A stretch of 39,649 nucleotides of DNA from Caryophanales bacterium. Lineage in GTDB: Bacteria > Bacillota > Bacilli > Bacillales > DSM-4216. Position numbers and translations under genes: made by a program. The DNA is taken from positions 1-39,649 of the forward strand of contig JADBKC010000011.1 in NCBI GenBank assembly GCA_014896555.1, read 5' to 3'. Each line of letters opens with the position of its first letter. Within the stretch, counting starts at the first letter, position 1. Shown here piece after piece: positions 17,877 to 25,708 of the stretch. The notes below the pieces were generated by a model. That model was given only the letters and a program-made list of their open reading frames with translations, was not told the DNA's origin and did not search any database.

Positions 17877-18875
17877 ATGGATATGTTTCGAATCGGGTAT
17901 CGTACGATCAAAACGGCAGTAGGCACGACTTTGGCTATCATGCTTTCGCAATGGCTTCACTTGCACAATTTTGTCTCTGCCGGAATTATTACCATATTAT
18001 GTATTAAAAACACAAAAGTAAAATCATTTGAGGCCGCTTGGACGCGTTTTTTCGCTTGTGTGCTGGCAATGGTTTTTTCTGCTTGTTTCTTTGAAGGGAT
18101 TGCTTTTCATCCCGTTGTGATTGGCCTCATGCTGTTGGTCTTTATTCCAACGACCGTAAAGCTAAAAGTAACAGAAGGCATTGTCACGAGCAGCGTCATT
18201 ATTCTTCATATTTATTCAGCCGGTCATGTCACCCTTTCTTTGTTGTTGAATGAGCTGTGCCTCATTGTTGTCGGCATCGGCATTGCTTTATTGATGAACC
18301 TTTATATGCCCAGTGCAGATGAAACGTTGTATCGCTACCAGGAAGAAATTGAAAAGAACTTCCGGAGGATTTTTGAGGAAGTGATTTCGTATTTACGCAG
18401 TCATAAAAATGATTGGGATGGAAAAGAAATAACGGAAACGGCGCGTCTGTTGAAAGAAGCAAAATCACTCGCTTTAAAAGATGCAGAAAATCATCCAACA
18501 AGAGAAGAAAACTTATTTTATCACTATTTTGTCATTCGTGAAAAACAATTTGAAATACTCGAACGATTGTTGCCGATTTTAACGTTTGTCTCCTACCAAA
18601 CAAAACAATCCCACATGGTTGCTGATTTTTTGGAAGAGTTAAAAGACAATATTCATCCTGGAAATACGGCTCATTTCTACTTAAAAAAACTATACGACAT
18701 GAAAGTGGAATTTGAAAGAATGGAGTTGCCTAAAACAAGGGAGGAATTTGAAACAAGAGCGGCTCTTTTTCAATTTGTCCGAGAAATGGAACAATACTTG
18801 ATCATCAAAAGTTCGTTTAAGGGTTTAAAACGAAAGGCGAATAAAAACAGCCAAAAATCCGCAACATACTCTTAA
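17877..18875 (+). CDS. yqjA: YqjA, DUF939 aromatic-acid-exporter-like membrane protein
   Basis: Membrane protein with an N-terminal pore-like domain of about four to five hydrophobic helices in the first 145 residues. A soluble helical C-terminal domain follows, with the conserved RYQEEIEKNFRRIFEE region. This is the DUF939/FUSC-like layout, also called aromatic acid exporter family; no substrate is known. Conserved motifs are FRIGYRTIKTAVGTTLAI and AGIITILCIKNTKVKS. ATG 17877 is the first start, but ATG 17883 lies 8 bases after GGGG and is the more likely one (330 residues). YqjA follows brxB (yqiW) in B. subtilis. Confidence 0.9.
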   Translation: MDMFRIGYRTIKTAVGTTLAIMLSQWLHLHNFVSAGIITILCIKNTKVKSFEAAWTRFFACVLAMVFSACFFEGIAFHPVVIGLMLLVFIPTTVKLKVTEGIVTSSVIILHIYSAGHVTLSLLLNELCLIVVGIGIALLMNLYMPSADETLYRYQEEIEKNFRRIFEEVISYLRSHKNDWDGKEITETARLLKEAKSLALKDAENHPTREENLFYHYFVIREKQFEILERLLPILTFVSYQTKQSHMVADFLEELKDNIHPGNTAHFYLKKLYDMKVEFERMELPKTREEFETRAALFQFVREMEQYLIIKSSFKGLKRKANKNSQKSATYS

Positions 18876-19003
18876 ATAAACCCATCCTGGCAAGCAAAGA
18901 TTGCGCTGGGGTGTTTTAGCAACATTTTATTTCCGTTTCCAGATTGTTTTCGAACCAAGCGTTTTACGGTTGGTGAAGCGGGAAAGAAGAGTGGTGATCA
19001 AGT

Positions 19004-19504
19004 TTGAGAAAACTTTGGAAAATTCTATTCATTTTCACTTTTTTGTTTCCAAATTCGACCTCTGCCGAAGGTTCTCCTCTTATTATCATCAATAAAAAAA
19101 CCAATGAATTAGCCTTTTATAACGGTGGAAAGCTGCTAATGAGGGAAAAAGTGGCCACTGGAAAAACGAATGATCTTACTCCGGAAGGGCTGTTCACCGT
19201 AACTGTCAAAGCGAAAAATCCTTACTATCGGAAGAAAAATATCCCCGGGGGGCATCCTAATAACCCGCTTGGGACAAGGTGGATCGGATTTAACGCAAAA
19301 AACACCGGTGGCCGCATATATGGTGTCCACGGGACGAATAATCCTGCTTCCATCGGGCACTACATTTCCAATGGTTGCATTCGCATGAACAATCAGGCAA
19401 TTGAAAGATTATATGAAAATGTTCCCATTGGTGCGAAAATAAGGGTAGTCACATCCACACAATCGTTAGACCAGATAGCGAGACAATTGGGTGCCATTCG
19501 TTAG
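19004..19504 (+). CDS. Secreted L,D-transpeptidase (YkuD domain)
   Basis: A 166-residue exported enzyme expected to make 3-3 peptide cross-links in peptidoglycan. The signal peptide covers about residues 1-21 (KLWKILFIFTFLFPNS, then SAEG). The YkuD catalytic domain starts with LIIINKKTNELAFYNGG, continues with ATGKTNDLTPEGLFTV and carries the catalytic signature: HGTNNP, then HYISNGCIRM with the active-site Cys. The usual Ser-His-Gly-Cys is Ser-Asn-Gly-Cys here. No LysM domain is attached. The start is TTG 19004, five bases after GGTGAT. It is small and single-domain, unlike LysM-bearing YkuD. Confidence 0.88.
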   Translation: MRKLWKILFIFTFLFPNSTSAEGSPLIIINKKTNELAFYNGGKLLMREKVATGKTNDLTPEGLFTVTVKAKNPYYRKKNIPGGHPNNPLGTRWIGFNAKNTGGRIYGVHGTNNPASIGHYISNGCIRMNNQAIERLYENVPIGAKIRVVTSTQSLDQIARQLGAIR

Positions 19505-19518
19505 CAAAATAGCCTAAA

Positions 19519-19553
19519 GAAAAAGCAATCGGCTTTCCAGCTGATTGCTTTTT
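19519..19553. terminator. Bidirectional terminator between the L,D-transpeptidase and the Prli42 gene
   Basis: Stem AAAAGCAATCGGCT / AGCTGATTGCTTTT (one G-U pair) around the loop TTCC. Both flanks give a T run on their own strand, and it sits between convergent genes. Confidence 0.85.
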
Positions 19554-19558
19554 CGATT

Positions 19559-19654
19559 TTACAAAAACATTGTAAGCCCTGCGAGGACCGTTGTGGAAAT
19601 CATTGCCAATAACATGATATAGACAACGACTTTTTGGATCTTCTTGTTTCTCAT
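19559..19654 (-). CDS. Prli42-type stressosome-associated miniprotein (31 residues)
   Basis: A 31-codon gene with basic N-terminus MRNKKIQK, then a single membrane helix (VVVYIMLLAMISTTVLAGL) ending TMFL. Length, composition and the KKIQKVVVYIML pattern match Prli42, the small membrane protein that in Listeria anchors the stressosome (RsbR/RsbS/RsbT) and is needed for oxidative-stress sensing. The Shine-Dalgarno GGAGAGGAG is strong and well spaced. A consensus-like promoter and a terminator flank it. Recognition is from memory of the family, without a search. Confidence 0.85.
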   Translation of the reverse strand: MRNKKIQKVVVYIMLLAMISTTVLAGLTMFL

Positions 19655-19684
19655 GTTCTCCTCTCCTTCATTTCCGCTGCTTTT

Positions 19685-19713
19685 ATATTATCGATTTTTC
19701 CTATTGTCATCAA
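19685..19713 (-). promoter_or_regulatory. Sigma-A promoter of the Prli42 gene
   Basis: On the minus strand TTGATG (complement of 19708-19713), 17-bp spacer, TAATAT (complement of 19685-19690), about 30 bases before the start codon. Confidence 0.65.
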
Positions 19714-19741
19714 CATCTATTCTTTAGAGGGAAGGTTGATA

Positions 19742-19943
19742 ATGTTTGAAAAAAGAGGAGATTTTGAAAATCATATCGAATATTGGAACGAAACCATCCT
19801 TGAACGTTGTCGACTACTTTTGCCATTTGTTGATTATTGTCACCATATTGTTCATGATTGTGAACTTATTGCACAAAGTGGTGTCGTGGATAAAACTATT
19901 TTCATGTCTTGGCAGCTCTAAAGAGTTCGATAATCGATTGTGA
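19742..19943 (+). CDS. Possible small gene; two overlapping frames, identity unknown
   Basis: After GAGGGAAGG (19727-19735) two frames begin almost together. ATG 19742 opens 59 codons (to 19921) of soluble-looking sequence with an odd number of Cys and His. TTG 19746 opens 65 codons (to 19943) with a convincing membrane helix (HLLIIVTILFMIVNLLHKVV) after a KKEEILKIISN start. The second looks more like a protein but has the poorer start codon. No family is recognised. One of them may be real, or a frameshifted remnant. Nothing else is visible between the Prli42 promoter and the peptidase gene. Confidence 0.3.
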
Positions 19944-20061
19944 AAATTAGTATCATTCGAAAAATACCGCCATATTCTCAAGAACCTATCTTTCGTTTGT
20001 AGACTTTTTTTCAAAAGAGTATACTGAAAAGTGATTACATAAATTGGAGGTATTTTTTGTC

Positions 20062-21186
20062 ATGGTGAATAAGGAAAGATTGGTCAATGAATTTTTGGAA
20101 CTCGTGCAAATTGACTCAGAAACAAAAAATGAAAGTGAAATTTCAAAAGTATTAAAACAAAAATTTACAGAATTAGGATTGGATGTCTATGAAGATAATG
20201 CGAAAGAAAAAACAGGACATGCAGCCGGCAATTTGATTTGTACTTTACCAGGAAATAAAGAAGGCGTAGATCCTATTTATTTTACTTCTCATATGGATAC
20301 TGTTGTTCCTGGAAAAGGGGTGAAACCTTCCATTAAAGACGGTTACGTTGTCACAGATGGCACGACGATTTTAGGTGCTGATGATAAAGCTGGGTTGGCG
20401 GCCATGTTTGAAGCAATCAGAATGATAAAAGAACAGAATATTTCTCATGGGACGATTCAATTTATCATAACAGTGGGAGAAGAGTCCGGTTTAGTTGGAG
20501 CCAAAGAGCTTGATCCATCGCTTATTAAAGCAGAATATGGATTTGCCCTAGACAGCGACGGAAAAGTAGGAAATATCGTCGTGGCAGCTCCAACGCAGGC
20601 GAAAATTAAAGCGGTGATTCTTGGAAAAACGGCCCATGCCGGCGTAGCTCCTGAAAAAGGCATTTCCGCCATCACGATTGCCTCAAAAGCCATTGCGAGA
20701 ATGCCTCTAGGACGAATTGACGAAGAGACTACTGCCAATATCGGCCGATTTGAAGGCGGGCAAGCAACGAATATCGTATGTGACCGTGTTGATATTTTGG
20801 CAGAAGCAAGATCGTTAGTTCCTGAAAAAATGAAACAACAAGTGGCGAAAATGAAAGAAGCGTTTGAAAGTGCCGCCCAAGAAATGGGAGGACGAGCAGA
20901 AATTGATGTGCAAGTGATGTACCCTGGTTTTAAATTTGGCGAAGGGGATAAAGTAGTGGAAATTGCGAAAAAAGCAGCTGCGAAAGTGGGAAGACCTGCT
21001 GAATTGCTGAAAAGCGGCGGCGGCAGCGATGCGAATGTGATTGCTGGCTTAGGGATTCCTACTGTCAATTTAGCAGTAGGCTATGAGGATATTCACACAG
21101 TGAACGAAAAAATGCCTATTGAAGAATTAGTGAAATTGGCAGAAATGACTGTAGCCATTGTGGAGGAAGTGGCAAATCCATCGTAA
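20062..21186 (+). CDS. yqjE: M20-family metallopeptidase, PepT-like (YqjE)
   Basis: Cytoplasmic zinc-dependent aminopeptidase-like enzyme of family M20, annotated as a tripeptidase T homologue. The product has 374 residues. The five metal ligands can be followed: His in TSHMDTVVPGKG, Asp in LGADDKAGLAAM, the catalytic Glu pair in VGEESGLVGA, Asp in FALDSDGK and His in EDIHTVNEKM. The lid domain, with ITIASKAIARMPLGRID, lies between. The start is ATG 20062 behind GGAGGT at a rather long 11-base spacing; the in-frame TTG 20044 lies before that site. Substrate is inferred only. yqjE is in the same region in B. subtilis. Confidence 0.9.
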   Translation: MVNKERLVNEFLELVQIDSETKNESEISKVLKQKFTELGLDVYEDNAKEKTGHAAGNLICTLPGNKEGVDPIYFTSHMDTVVPGKGVKPSIKDGYVVTDGTTILGADDKAGLAAMFEAIRMIKEQNISHGTIQFIITVGEESGLVGAKELDPSLIKAEYGFALDSDGKVGNIVVAAPTQAKIKAVILGKTAHAGVAPEKGISAITIASKAIARMPLGRIDEETTANIGRFEGGQATNIVCDRVDILAEARSLVPEKMKQQVAKMKEAFESAAQEMGGRAEIDVQVMYPGFKFGEGDKVVEIAKKAAAKVGRPAELLKSGGGSDANVIAGLGIPTVNLAVGYEDIHTVNEKMPIEELVKLAEMTVAIVEEVANPS

Positions 21187-21194
21187 TCTCTTTG

Positions 21195-21220
21195 AAAAGA
21201 GAGCTTTCCAGCTCTCTTTT
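21195..21220 (+). terminator. Intrinsic terminator after yqjE
   Basis: Perfect 11-bp stem AAAAGAGAGCT / AGCTCTCTTTT around the loop TTCC. CheW translation starts 29 bases later, so a separate promoter or read-through is needed for that gene. Confidence 0.9.
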
Positions 21221-21248
21221 CGACCGCTTTCAAAAGGAGGCTTAAGAA

Positions 21249-21719
21249 GTGGAAGCAACAAAAATGGTTATTTTTCAATCTGGCAAGGAAGAATACGCCA
21301 TTCCGGTTCAATATGTCGTTTCCATTGAAAAATTGGACCATATTAACCCAGTCCCCCATTTGCCTGCATATTTGCGGGGAATTGTCAAATATCGCGGAGA
21401 ATTGATTCCAGTCATTGATTTTGAGCAAGTTTTATATTCTCAATTTATTGAAAAATTGCCGGAAAGCCGTCTCATTGTTCTTCAAGTAGAATCGTTCATT
21501 TTCGGAATATTAGTAAAAGAGGCAAAAGAAATTATCGACATTCCTATTGAACGCCAAAAACAGATCGGTCTAATGGCTTACAAGGGAACCCGATATTTTT
21601 CAGCTGTGGCAAACATGGAGAATCGCTTGATTACCATCATTGATCCCATAATTCTTGTGGAATCGCTAGAAGGAATTCAAGACATCCAAGAATATATGAA
21701 GACGATGCAAAATGCCTGA
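21249..21719 (+). CDS. Stand-alone CheW-like adaptor protein
   Basis: A 156-residue single-domain protein of the CheW family, which couples chemoreceptors to the kinase CheA. Seen are the first beta-barrel (MVIFQSGKEEYAIPVQYVVSIEKL), the conserved VPHLPAYLRGIVKYRGELIPVIDF signature and the second barrel ending LITIIDPIILVESL. The start is GTG 21249 with AAAGGAGG upstream. No other chemotaxis gene is in the window, and no CheA, receptor or CheV-type receiver domain is attached. It may serve a chemotaxis array encoded elsewhere, or another CheW-type scaffold. The strong terminator of yqjE just upstream argues for independent expression. Confidence 0.85.
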   Translation: MEATKMVIFQSGKEEYAIPVQYVVSIEKLDHINPVPHLPAYLRGIVKYRGELIPVIDFEQVLYSQFIEKLPESRLIVLQVESFIFGILVKEAKEIIDIPIERQKQIGLMAYKGTRYFSAVANMENRLITIIDPIILVESLEGIQDIQEYMKTMQNA

Positions 21720-21810
21720 TCATGAATGTGGAAAATTTTGTGCAGCTCTTCTTGTGATAACAGCAAACAAAAAAAGAATGGCTGTTCACTTCGCTTGTGA
21801 TATAGAAAAA

Positions 21811-21836
21811 AGAAGGGAGCAAAATGCATCCCTTCT
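21811..21836. terminator. Terminator hairpin after the CheW-like gene
   Basis: AGAAGGGAGC / GC-A-TCCCTTCT stem. The A-rich left flank gives a T run on the minus strand, and the right flank is only moderately T-rich. It sits between convergent transcription units, so it may serve the acyl-CoA dehydrogenase locus as well. Confidence 0.6.
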
Positions 21837-21995
21837 TAAGTTTAGTTTTTCAACAACAATCATGTGGATGGATAACCGTTTCAGTTAGGACTTTTCGAAA
21901 GAGATTTGATTCTATGAAAGTGAAAATGCATGGGTTTCAAGATCTTGATAGAATGTGTTTCTTTTTTTTAGGCGAAAAGTTTTTATTCTATTCAA

Positions 21996-23205
21996 TCAGC
22001 TTGAAACGGAATCCTCTGTGAACGGCCATGCAGGGAGCATTTTATGGAGCGGTTTATCCTGTCGATAGCCGAGAGCGTATTCTGCTTGCATGATCGTATG
22101 AATCTCCCTCGTTCCTTCGTAAATAACCGGTGCTTTGGAATTTCTTAAGTAGCGCTCCACGGAATATTCAGTGGAATATCCGTATGCGCCATGAATTTGC
22201 ACCGCATCATCCGCTGCTTTGTTGGCAAAATCACAGGCTCGCCATTTGGCTAGGGAGGTTTCGCGCGTATTGCGCCGGCCTTTGTTTTTCAATTCGCCGG
22301 CCCGATAGACAAGAAGCCGGCTTATTTGCAGCCCTGCTTCCATGTTGGCGATCATTTGTTGAACGAGCTGATGGCGGCCGATTTCTTTTCCAAAGGTCTT
22401 TCGTTCGTGGCAATATTTGACGCTTTCTTCCAGGCAGGCCATGATGAGGCCGCACGCTCCGGCTGCGACTGTGAATCGACCGTTGTCAAGGGCTGACATT
22501 GCGATTTTAAATCCTTCCCCTTCTTCGCCAAGCAAGTTTTCTTTTGGAACCCGGACGTTGTCAAGAAACAGTTCTCCCGTATTTCCAGCTCGAATTCCCA
22601 ATTTTCCTTTAATCGCTTTGGAAGAAAATCCGGGCATTGTCCGTTCAACAATAAAGGCGGAAATCCCTTTATGTTTTTTGCTTTTGTCCGTATAGGCGAA
22701 TACAAGAAAATGATCCGCTACGTCGCACAAGGAAATCCAAGTTTTTTGTCCGTTCAAAATATAGTCGTCGCCGTCTCGAGTTGCTGTCGTGCCTAAAGCG
22801 GCTACATCAGATCCTGCTTCTGGCTCCGTTAATCCAAAGGCGCCGACTTTTTCTCCTTTTGCTTGAGGAACAAGATACGTTTGTTTTTGATATTCATTGC
22901 CCCATTGAAGGAGTGTCAGGCTATTCAGTCCGGTATGGGACCGACACAGCTGTCCGAAATGCTGTATCTCCCCTTTCTAGTTCTTCGCACACAATCGCAA
23001 GCGAGTTGTAATCCATTCCGCTTCCGCCATACTGTTCGGGAATACAGACACCCATCAAGCCAAGATCGGCCAACTTTTTGATGATGTTTGTTTCAAAATG
23101 ATGGTTTGCATCCCATTCGCCGACATACGGCATAATCTCTTTATCCACGAACTGGCGTACGGTTTTTCGTACTAGCTGCTGTTCTTCCGAAAATTCAAAG
23201 TTCAT
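21996..23205 (-). pseudogene. Acyl-CoA dehydrogenase, frameshifted
   Basis: FAD-dependent acyl-CoA dehydrogenase broken by a +1 frameshift. The N-terminal frame starts at 23205 (MNFEFSEEQQLVRKTVRQF) and runs to about 22937. There it reads VSVPYRTE then stops. Removing one C from the CCC run (complement of 22937-22939) gives [19 protein letters not shown] and restores a continuous frame through [21 protein letters not shown] and [13 protein letters not shown]. It continues to the catalytic-Glu region [16 protein letters not shown], for about 402 residues, the normal size. All conserved parts are otherwise intact, so the lesion is recent or a sequencing error. The gene starts 4 bases after the broken CoA-transferase. 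Confidence 0.88.
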
Positions 23206-23209
23206 GGGC

Positions 23210-23887
23210 TCATCGCTCCTTTAAATAATTTGATTCGTTTTCAAATCTGCTGGTCACATTGACTAGTGAGCTGACAGCGCAGTCATATAAAGAGAGATCG
23301 ATCTTTTGACCTTTTCCTGAACGTTCCTTTTCTAATAAAGCTGCTTGAATGCCAATAGAGGCGTACAACTCTGTTAAAATATCCGTAATGGCCACTCCGG
23401 TTTTGAATGGAGGTGAATGTTCATCGCCGGTGATCGGCATAAGCCCGCTCATTCCTTGAATGATAAAATCATATCCTGGCAGATCTTTATAAGGACCCGT
23501 TTCGCCAAATCCAGTAATGGAGCAGTAGACAAGTTTCGGATTGTATCGGGACAACTCCTTATATCCTATATCGAGCGGATCCATTGTGCCTGTTTTAAAG
23601 TTATGAATGACAACATCGCTTTTTTCCGCTAGCTGATAAATGATCTTTTTCCCTCTTGGATTTTTTAAATTGACGGTTCAGCTTTTTTATTTCGATTGGC
23701 GCATAAATAGTATGCGCTTACACCATTTTGAAACGGAGGACCCCATCCTCTTGTTTTATCGCTTCCGCCAGGGGCTTCCACTTTCATCACTTCCGCGCCT
23801 AAATCGCCTAAAATCATCGTACATAATGGTCCTGCGAGCACTCTTGACAAGTCGAGAACTTTTACACCGTCTAACGCCTCCAGACAT
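23210..23887 (-). pseudogene. Family III CoA-transferase (CaiB/BaiF), frameshifted and C-terminally truncated
   Basis: Remnant of a CoA-transferase that would activate an acid for the neighbouring acyl-CoA dehydrogenase. Three lesions are visible. First, the ATG (complement of 23885-23887), well placed after AAGGAG, is one base out of phase with the coding frame [19 protein letters not shown]. Second, after [10 protein letters not shown] (about 23690) the frame runs into a stop, and a one-base correction resumes at [19 protein letters not shown]. Third, the protein ends at SSLVNVTSRFENESNYLKER, about 225 residues in all, whereas family members have about 390. The kept part includes [21 protein letters not shown] and the GFGETGPYKDLPGYDFI motif. 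Confidence 0.88.
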
Positions 23888-23921
23888 CTCGCCCACTCCT
23901 TTCACTTGACATGAATGAAAA

Positions 23922-23968
23922 AGCCGGCTTCTTTCACGGCTCATGACAGCGAAGGAAAGAAGCGGGCT
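23922..23968. terminator. Strong hairpin upstream of the CoA-transferase remnant
   Basis: AGCCGGCTTCTTTC (23922-23935) pairs with GAAAGAAGCGGGCT (23955-23968), with one mismatch. It is followed by CTTTTAT on the plus strand and by five T on the minus strand. It lies 34 bases upstream of the minus-strand start, so it may be an attenuator in the leader of that operon or a boundary terminator. Confidence 0.6.
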
Positions 23969-24249
23969 CTTTTATTTGCCTGGACCATTTGAAATTAATA
24001 GTTTGCAGAATGAACGGTTTTTTGGATTTGAACTATCTTACAAAGGCGATTAGTTGAACAAGTACAGGCTTGTATCCGATTTCTTGTCCATGTCTACTTA
24101 ATATTATTCTGAATAGTAAAAAAATAGTATCTGTTATGTTGAAAAGTGACAAAAATTTCTCGGGTTTATGTAGGAGAAGGGAGTAATACCTTTTCATCGT
24201 TCTTTTTCATTGGTGAGCGCTTCATTGTTTTCTTCAGACAGACAATTGC
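23969..24249. other. AT-rich intergenic stretch before dinB
   Basis: No gene is recognised. There is no LexA-type CGAAC-N4-GTTCG box. A TATAAT at 24250-24255 just after this stretch may be the dinB -10, with only a weak -35 (TTGTTT, 19 bp upstream). Confidence 0.4.
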
Positions 24250-24285
24250 TATAATAAACAGAGAAAAGAATGGAGGTGGACGGAC

Positions 24286-25476
24286 GTGAAACAGTTTTAC
24301 CCAAAAAACGGGCGAGTGATTTTACATGTCGATATGAATAGCTTCTATGCTTCGGTTGAAATGGTCTACGATCCGTCCTTAAAGGGTAAACCATTAGCGA
24401 TTGCAGGTGATCCAAAAGAGCGAAAAGGGATTGTCGTCACGTGCAGCTATGAAGCGAGAAAGTTCGGAGTAAAAACGACAATGCCTATATGGGAAGCGAA
24501 AAAACGTTGCCCTGAATTGATCGTCAAGCCGCCTAATGTTGATCGCTATCGAGCTTTATCTCAGGCGATGTTTGATATTTTGCGCCAGTATACCCAATTA
24601 GTAGAGCCGGTTTCCATTGATGAAGGGTATATGGATATTACAGAAAGCTATGAATGGGGGACACCGATTGAAATCGCCGAAGCCATTCAAAAAAGACTTC
24701 AAAACGAATTGGACTTGCCTTGCAGCATCGGGATTGCTCCTAATAAATTTTTAGCGAAAATGGCTTCTAATATGAAAAAGCCGATGGGGATTACGGTATT
24801 GCGAAAAAGAGATGTGCCAAGTCGATTGTGGCCGCTTCCGGTTGAGAAGATGCATGGCGTAGGAGAGAAAACGGCCGCGAAATTACGCACCATAGGCATT
24901 CATACGATTGGCGATTTAGCAAAATCGAACGATATTCAACTGAAAACACTTCTTGGCATCATCGGAGTACGTCTAAAGGAGCGGGCAAATGGGCGAGATG
25001 ATCGAAAAGTGGATCCAGAGTCTGTGAATGAACGGAAAAGCATTGGAAATTCCATGACTTTGCCTACGGATGCGAAAAATGAAGAGGAGTTGTCCGAAGT
25101 GATTCACAAGTTGGCTGAAAAAGTCTCGTATCGCCTTAAGGAACGGGGACTAGTAGCTACCCATCTTTCAGTTATGATTCGCTTTCAAAACAGACATACT
25201 ATTACAAGAAGCAAGAAACTAGACAGCCAGACGGACTCAGCGGAAGATATTCAACGGGTTTCCAAAACATTGGTTTTGGAACATTGGAATGGCATTCCCG
25301 TCCGCTTGCTTGGCATCACAGCACAGAATTTAGTGGAAAAAGAAGAGGCTTACAAGCAGCTGGATTTATTCACGTACCAGAAGGAAGCCAAAATAGAGCC
25401 TCTGTTGGAAACGTTGGAAAACTTGAGAGAAAAGTTCGGAAACCAGATTATCCAAAAAGGATTTCCACGCCCTTGA
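24286..25476 (+). CDS. dinB: DNA polymerase IV, Y family (DinB; YqjH/PolY1 type)
   Basis: Translesion DNA polymerase that copies damaged templates without proofreading. The product has 396 residues from GTG 24286, with GGAGGTGG upstream. The palm-domain metal ligands are in HVDMNSFYASVE (Asp) and VSIDEGYMDIT (Asp-Glu). Also seen are CSYEARKFGVKTTMP, SIGIAPNKFLAKMAS, the helix-hairpin-helix MHGVGEKTAAKLRTIGI and the little-finger domain. Near the C-terminus YKQLDLF is a classic beta-clamp-binding peptide (QLDLF). The order dinB-gndA matches yqjH-yqjI of B. subtilis, so this is the PolY1 orthologue. No SOS box is visible upstream. Confidence 0.95.
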   Translation: MKQFYPKNGRVILHVDMNSFYASVEMVYDPSLKGKPLAIAGDPKERKGIVVTCSYEARKFGVKTTMPIWEAKKRCPELIVKPPNVDRYRALSQAMFDILRQYTQLVEPVSIDEGYMDITESYEWGTPIEIAEAIQKRLQNELDLPCSIGIAPNKFLAKMASNMKKPMGITVLRKRDVPSRLWPLPVEKMHGVGEKTAAKLRTIGIHTIGDLAKSNDIQLKTLLGIIGVRLKERANGRDDRKVDPESVNERKSIGNSMTLPTDAKNEEELSEVIHKLAEKVSYRLKERGLVATHLSVMIRFQNRHTITRSKKLDSQTDSAEDIQRVSKTLVLEHWNGIPVRLLGITAQNLVEKEEAYKQLDLFTYQKEAKIEPLLETLENLREKFGNQIIQKGFPRP

Positions 25477-25582
25477 GAAAGAACGGGATAATAAGCATCT
25501 TTCTTTTCTATTTAAAGCATTTTGACATTGGGAAAGGCAACTTTTTCACGATCACGAGAAGTATTAAAAGGTGTTTGTTTTA

Positions 25583-25660
25583 ATGTATTTCTATTTTCTA
25601 GAAAAAGGCGATTGGGCTGGTCCAATTATTTGCAACCAACATCGAAAATTGATACAGTAA
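25583..25660 (+). CDS. Possible very small gene between dinB and gndA
   Basis: ATG 25583, behind AAAGGTG at nine bases, opens 25 residues: MYFYFLEKGDWAGPIICNQ then six more and TAG-free stop TAA. The sequence looks protein-like (aromatic start, GDWAGPII). As I recall, B. subtilis has a short gene, yqzJ, at this position, but I cannot confirm homology. It could be an intact micro-gene, a truncated yqzJ or chance. Confidence 0.3.
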   Translation: MYFYFLEKGDWAGPIICNQHRKLIQ

Positions 25661-25708
25661 AGTAGCGATAACAGCTTAAAATATAGTGCAGAAGGGACGT
25701 AAGAAAAG

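Noticed and set aside
20457-21068. Long minus-strand ORF of 203 codons inside yqjE
   Set aside because: It is the antisense shadow of a well-supported peptidase gene; its composition is that of a reverse complement and it has no homology.
24000-24285. LexA (SOS) box for dinB
   Set aside because: No CGAAC-N4-GTTCG-like sequence is present upstream of the gene.
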